64,000 bases of DNA from Ursus arctos (Eukaryota > Chordata > Mammalia > Carnivora > Ursidae), in contig NW_026623050.1 of the NCBI RefSeq assembly GCF_023065955.2, positions 20,604,501 through 20,668,500 on the forward strand, read 5' to 3'. The number at the start of each line of letters is the position of its first letter. The stretch's first letter is position 1. Below the pieces are notes generated by a model, which made no database searches, was not told where the DNA came from, and was given only the letters and a program-made list of their open reading frames with translations. This document shows positions 60,206 through 64,000 of the stretch, in pieces. Made by a program: the position numbers and the translations under genes.

Positions 60206-60226
60206 TCAACGGGGCTGAGCGGGCAT
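60206..60226 (-). promoter_or_regulatory. Six-codon upstream ORF abutting the PRTG start codon
   Basis: In the presumed PRTG 5' UTR an ATG at 60226-60224 opens ATG CCC GCT CAG CCC CGT TGA. Its TGA (60208-60206) is followed with no gap by the PRTG ATG at 60205, in the same frame. If transcription starts upstream of it, this uORF could dampen translation of the main ORF. Whether it lies in the mature 5' UTR is inferred from its closeness to the start. Confidence 0.55.
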
Positions 60227-60840
60227 GCTCTCCGGCCGCCCCGTAGCCGCTGTCCGCCTGCCGGCCCCCGCCTCCGGGCGCTCCCCACGCCGCTGCTGGA
60301 CGCGCGCAGCCGGGGCTTCCCTCCCGAGCTCCGGCGTGGCTTGGCGTGGCTCGGCGCTGCCGGCGGTGGGTCTCTGTGGTCGCGGCGAGGCCGGCGCACG
60401 GACACCCGCTCGCAGGAGGCAGGGGGCCCGAGAGTCCGGCCTGGGGGCGGAGTGAGGCGGCGGCTGGAGGGGGCGGGGGCGGCGGAGTGGACAGCGCCGC
60501 CGCTGCCGGGCTGGGGACTACTTTCTACATCTGGCCCCTGGTCTGGGGACCGCGAGGTCGGTGCGGCCGGCGGAGGGAGACGCCAGGAGGGGGCCCCGTG
60601 GCGGCCCTGTAGCTGCCCCGCGGGGTGGGGGCGGGCCCCGCCGGACCCCGCCGGACAATGCACCTGGGGGTCAAGCCCCGGCTGAGGGTCTTTGGCCCTC
60701 AGCCCCGCCCCCTCTGCCTGCCCGCCACCGTCGAGGACAGAACCACAAAGGCCGAGCCTTGCGGCCCAGGCTGCCCCCGGGGCCCCTCTCCTGCCGGCTT
60801 GTTTAGGATTCGGGGAAGGAGGAGGAGGGGTGGGGGAGGG

Positions 60841-62219
60841 ATGGTGTTGAGAGACGTGGAAAGGCCGGAGACTTTTCCCCTGATGGCCCCTGCCCATCCC
60901 CCTCCATCCCTCACACGCCGAGGCCCTGTGGAGGGAAAACTATTCCCACTTCGGAGATTTGTCAGCCAGACTGGAGGCATCTCCGGGTGTTAAGCCCCAC
61001 ATTTGGGGATGGCTCTTACCCTCCTTGCCCCCCATCAGATGCAGCGCTGGCTTAAAAACATCTCCAAAAAGTGCCCTGAAATGAATAATTACCTTTTGGG
61101 GAGACGTTTTATTATCTGTTTCTCCAGTTAGTCAAGTTCTTTAATTCGTGAGGACGGTGCACACAAAGGGCCCTGTCCTAAGAGCTGAGGCGAGATCAGG
61201 AGATTTCTAGAATCTATGAGCTTGCCTTGGGGAACTAGGCTTTCATAGCCTACCTGGTTAAAAGTTAAACTGACCAGGAAAGACACAAATGTTATTAATT
61301 TGTTCACATCTCTTAAAATTAAGGCTAACAAGAGGAGTTAAAAGGTACATTTGAAAACGTAATCAGATTGCTAAGCATATGTGGATCATAGAGATCGTTT
61401 CCACGTGGATTAGCACTTGCTAATCCTAAACTAAATCTATGGCACATGATGAGGGCACAGGCTAAAAGCTAACCTTAATGAAAGCTGCTGACTGAAACCT
61501 AGCTTTTGTCACTAAGACATCACCACACTGCCTTTAGCATGTTCGCAAAATCTTCCTTATGAAAAAGGGAGGGGAGGAGCTGGGGAGATCAACAGTTTTA
61601 GAACATCTGCTGGGAGGGCAGCACTACCTTCCCCGGAAGCTTTCTGTAATAAGGGTCAGCCTGTTTAACAATTTTAACCCGTGTAAAACAGTCATACCCT
61701 TGACTATACTGCCTCCAAAACTTTACTTATAATTTAGGTGAATTAGAACTATTTCTAAGCATCAGAATAAAGGTTCGTGGAAAGGGAAAAATGTTGAGGT
61801 AATAAAATGAAATACAAGAATGCTTTAAGTATCTGGCAAAGTTACACACATTTGCATGACATTCTTAACTGTGTGTCTCTAAATTCCCTAATTGTATGAC
61901 ATTCTTCTTCCTCTTGACTCCCCCTTCTCTCGGTTTCCTTTCAATTGACCCTAAGTGCTCATATTTCCTGCATAAGAATTGCAAATAAGATGCTTTTATA
62001 CTCTCTTTCTTGAATGAATCAGAAGAATAAAGGCTGGGGGAAGGGAGAGATAAGCTAAAAAGCAGGGGAAGAACTTTTTTTTTTAATTGCCACTTTGCCT
62101 TCCCTTTAACATTTTACTTGATCATAGAAGCCTTTGATTCTTACAGGATGGCTTTGCTCCTTGAGTTGCATTGGAGAACACAGCATTGCATCTAATATGA
62201 AATAAAATAATATATGTGA

Positions 62220-62263
<44 letters not shown>

Positions 62264-62543
62264 CACACACATACATGTAATGTATATAATGTAGTGAGAT
62301 TAAACAACCCTATGGAACTTTTCTGATATATTTACTGTTTCATGTTAGGCGGCAATAAACTTACTCTGATGATGTAATTATACCATATTATATAAAATTT
62401 GCAGAATACCCAATGACTCATTAATAAGTGGTAACTGGGAACCAGAATCCATGTGTTCTGATTTGTTTGTTGCCTTTTCTACTATATAGTCCGTTCTGCT
62501 TTTAATTTAAACTCTTTTTTCTTTTTTTTTTTCCCTTTTTTTT
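60841..62543. other. Upstream flank of PRTG, no gene recognised
   Basis: From the CpG island edge to the first SINE. Mostly unique AT-rich sequence with one microsatellite at 62221-62275. No splice or coding signal was identified. Confidence 0.55.
62221..62275. repeat. GT-AT-AC palindromic microsatellite
   Basis: (GT)12, about (AT)9, then (AC)4. 62236-62271 is a perfect 36-bp palindrome. Confidence 0.95.
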
Positions 62544-62719
62544 CTTAAATATTTATTTGAGGGGGGGAGAGCAGAGGGAGAGGGAGAAAGAATCCTCAAG
62601 CAGACTCCCCACTGAGCGTGGAGCCTGACATGGGGCTTGATCTCAGGACCCCCGAGATCATGACCTGAGCCAAAATCAAGAGTTGGCCACTCAACTGACT
62701 GAGCCACCCAGGTGGCCCC
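62544..62719 (-). mobile_element. SINEC
   Basis: Reversed copy ending 'gagccacccaggtggcccc'; flanks 'ttccctttttttt' on both sides. Confidence 0.9.
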
Positions 62720-62939
62720 TTCCCTTTTTTTTTTTTAAACACCTATTCCAGTTGGCTTCAGAATTCATAGCATACTTCTTTAAATAACACAGTACATGTC
62801 TTCTTGGACAGGCACATTTTCTTTTGTGTATAATACTTGTTTTATATCATGTACCAGACTGCATAAACTACTTAAGGACTTGTTACACGGTTCTCAAATG
62901 CTCCATAGCTTCCAGCACAGTTCCTTGCATTTGGTAAGT

Positions 62940-63135
62940 AATACTGCAGTGATGAAAAGCATGTTTTTGCTGTCTCACAGACTAGAATTCAAATTTCAGC
63001 ATTTCATAGACAAGTTATTTATTGTTTCAGATCTCATCTATTTCATGCGAATAAGTATAATACCAGTGAGCTGTTATGATATAATGCATGGAAAGTACCT
63101 GTGTATAGTTCTATAAATAATTGTAGTTATTACTT
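62940..63135 (+). mobile_element. MIR SINE
   Basis: 'gctgtctcacagactagaat', 'gacaagttatttattgtttc' and 'tgcatggaaagtacctgtgt' match MIR order. A short L2-like end ('cagcacagttccttgcattt') precedes it. Confidence 0.68.
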
Positions 63136-63714
63136 AGTAAATATTCCCAATAGTGATAAATTTTTGTCCTTTCAGAGTAGGCTTGATTTTTAAATATTTA
63201 AGTTTTTAAGAGTCAAATCTGATTAATTTGTTTGGTGATTATACTGATGGTGACACTAATGACTTCTTTGAAACGTTCCTAAGTCGGTCCTGAAAGAGGT
63301 AGGACGTGCCTAGTTGTTTAATCTCCCAAAATTATCCCCTTGAAAGATAAAGCTCATTGAGATAAACAACTACCTAAGCTCTGTTTCTATTTTGCTTTCA
63401 CATTCTAAAACAACAATTATTTTCAGGATGAAAAGAGTAGAGCCTATATAGTTGAGAACTAAAATCAGAGGGTAAGTTAAAAAAGAAAACAAAAAGGAAT
63501 TGGTGTTTCTGTAAATAAATTCAAGTCACCTGGCCCAACTTTGGGGAAAAAAAGAATCACATAACCTCACGCATCAAATTATGGAGCTATACCAAATATC
63601 TTGAAGCTCTCTGATCTCTGAACATCAATCTGATTCCCTGAAATCCTAGACCACTGGTATATGTTTGTGAAGCAAGAGATTGAGAAAAGACAGCAAAAGT
63701 CTAGAGTTGTTCGA

Positions 63715-63800
63715 CTTTTCATTGAACAAATATTTATTGAGCTCCTACTATGTTGGTTAGAAGACCAGGCCCTAGATAAGGATCACATGCTATAATCGTC
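63715..63800 (-). mobile_element. L2 or MIR terminal fragment
   Basis: 'cattgaacaaatatttattg' then 'agctcctactatgttgg' is the common reversed L2 3' end. Confidence 0.6.
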
Positions 63801-63884
63801 TCATGATTTCAGAAATCACTCACCCATGAACTTAATTTTTGCCATCAGAGGCATTCTGAAATGGACTTTTTTTTCATAGGAGGG

Positions 63885-64000
63885 TGGTAACTATTTGTGG
63901 AATTGTAAAATGGTGCAGCTGCTATGGAAAATGGTATTGAGGTTCCTCAAAAAATTAAAAATAGAACTATATGATCCAGCAATTCTACTTTCAGATGTGC
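63885..64000 (+). mobile_element. L1 ORF2 fragment, cut by window edge
   Basis: 'gtaaaatggtgcagctgcta', 'ttcctcaaaaaattaaaaat' and 'atgatccagcaattctactt' are the ORF2 C-terminal pattern. Confidence 0.8.

Larger units (their letters stand above)
59590..60840 (-). promoter_or_regulatory. PRTG: CpG island containing PRTG promoter and exon 1
   Basis: Composition changes sharply to very GC- and CpG-rich sequence here, unlike the AT-rich surroundings. It holds exon 1 and the presumed core promoter. GC-box (Sp1-type) motifs upstream of the start codon include GGGGCGGAG near 60444, GGGGCGGGGGC near 60470 and GGGGCGGG near 60628. No TATA box is evident in the PRTG direction upstream of the start, consistent with a dispersed CpG-island promoter. 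All reading frames on both strands are long here because stop codons are rare in such composition, so the open frames of 100-300 codons are not evidence of extra genes. Confidence 0.8.

Noticed and set aside
59687..60246. Three overlapping plus-strand frames of 143-155 codons
   Set aside because: All three frames are open over the same segment, which indicates composition rather than coding. Only the antisense promoter motif is kept as a lead.
59986..60897. 303-codon open frame on the minus strand across the CpG island
   Set aside because: It runs through PRTG exon 1 in another frame and into intron 1. Low stop frequency in CpG-rich DNA explains it, and no domain is recognisable.

Overview
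The window is nuclear DNA from a carnivoran mammal. It carries more than 30 copies of the tRNA-Lys-derived carnivore SINE (SINEC; head like 'ggggcgcctgggtggctcag', tail 'aaataaataaaatctt'), plus carnivore-type L1 3' ends and older mammalian repeats (L2, MIR, MER5A, MER20, Tigger, MLT1-like). A young SINEC subfamily ('ggcacagcggttaagcgtct...') suggests an arctoid such as a bear or seal. That narrower placement is from memory and less certain.

The only protein gene I can support is protogenin (PRTG), a DCC/neogenin-type immunoglobulin superfamily receptor, on the minus strand. Its first four coding exons are present, with consistent phases and GT/AG borders: exon 1 60112-60205 (start and signal peptide), exon 2 57574-57876 (Ig domain 1), exon 3 2215-2359 and exon 4 906-1039 (Ig domain 2). 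They encode residues 1 to about 226. The remaining Ig domains, fibronectin repeats, membrane segment and tail lie beyond the left edge. Intron 1 is about 2.2 kb, intron 2 about 55.2 kb, intron 3 about 1.2 kb, and intron 4 is cut by the window edge.

Layout: 1-2359 holds exons 4 and 3 with SINEs around exon 4. 2360-57573 is the large intron 2, made of SINEs, L1 layers (densest at 41600-46670), L2/MIR fossils, a MaLR-type LTR, DNA transposon fossils, microsatellites and several repeat-poor intervals. 57574-60205 holds exon 2, intron 1 and exon 1. A CpG island promoter covers about 59590-60840. 60840-64000 is upstream intergenic DNA with a SINE, MIR, L2 and an L1 piece at the edge.

I found no CRISPR array, RNA gene, bacterial-type operon or novel multi-gene system. 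The points most worth a second look are small: an in-frame six-codon uORF whose stop abuts the PRTG start, a CAGCAG tandem acceptor at exon 4, oppositely oriented SINEs flanking exon 4, an antisense TATA/E-box motif in the CpG island, a 52-bp tandem repeat, long alternating or palindromic microsatellites, and repeat-poor candidate regulatory intervals.
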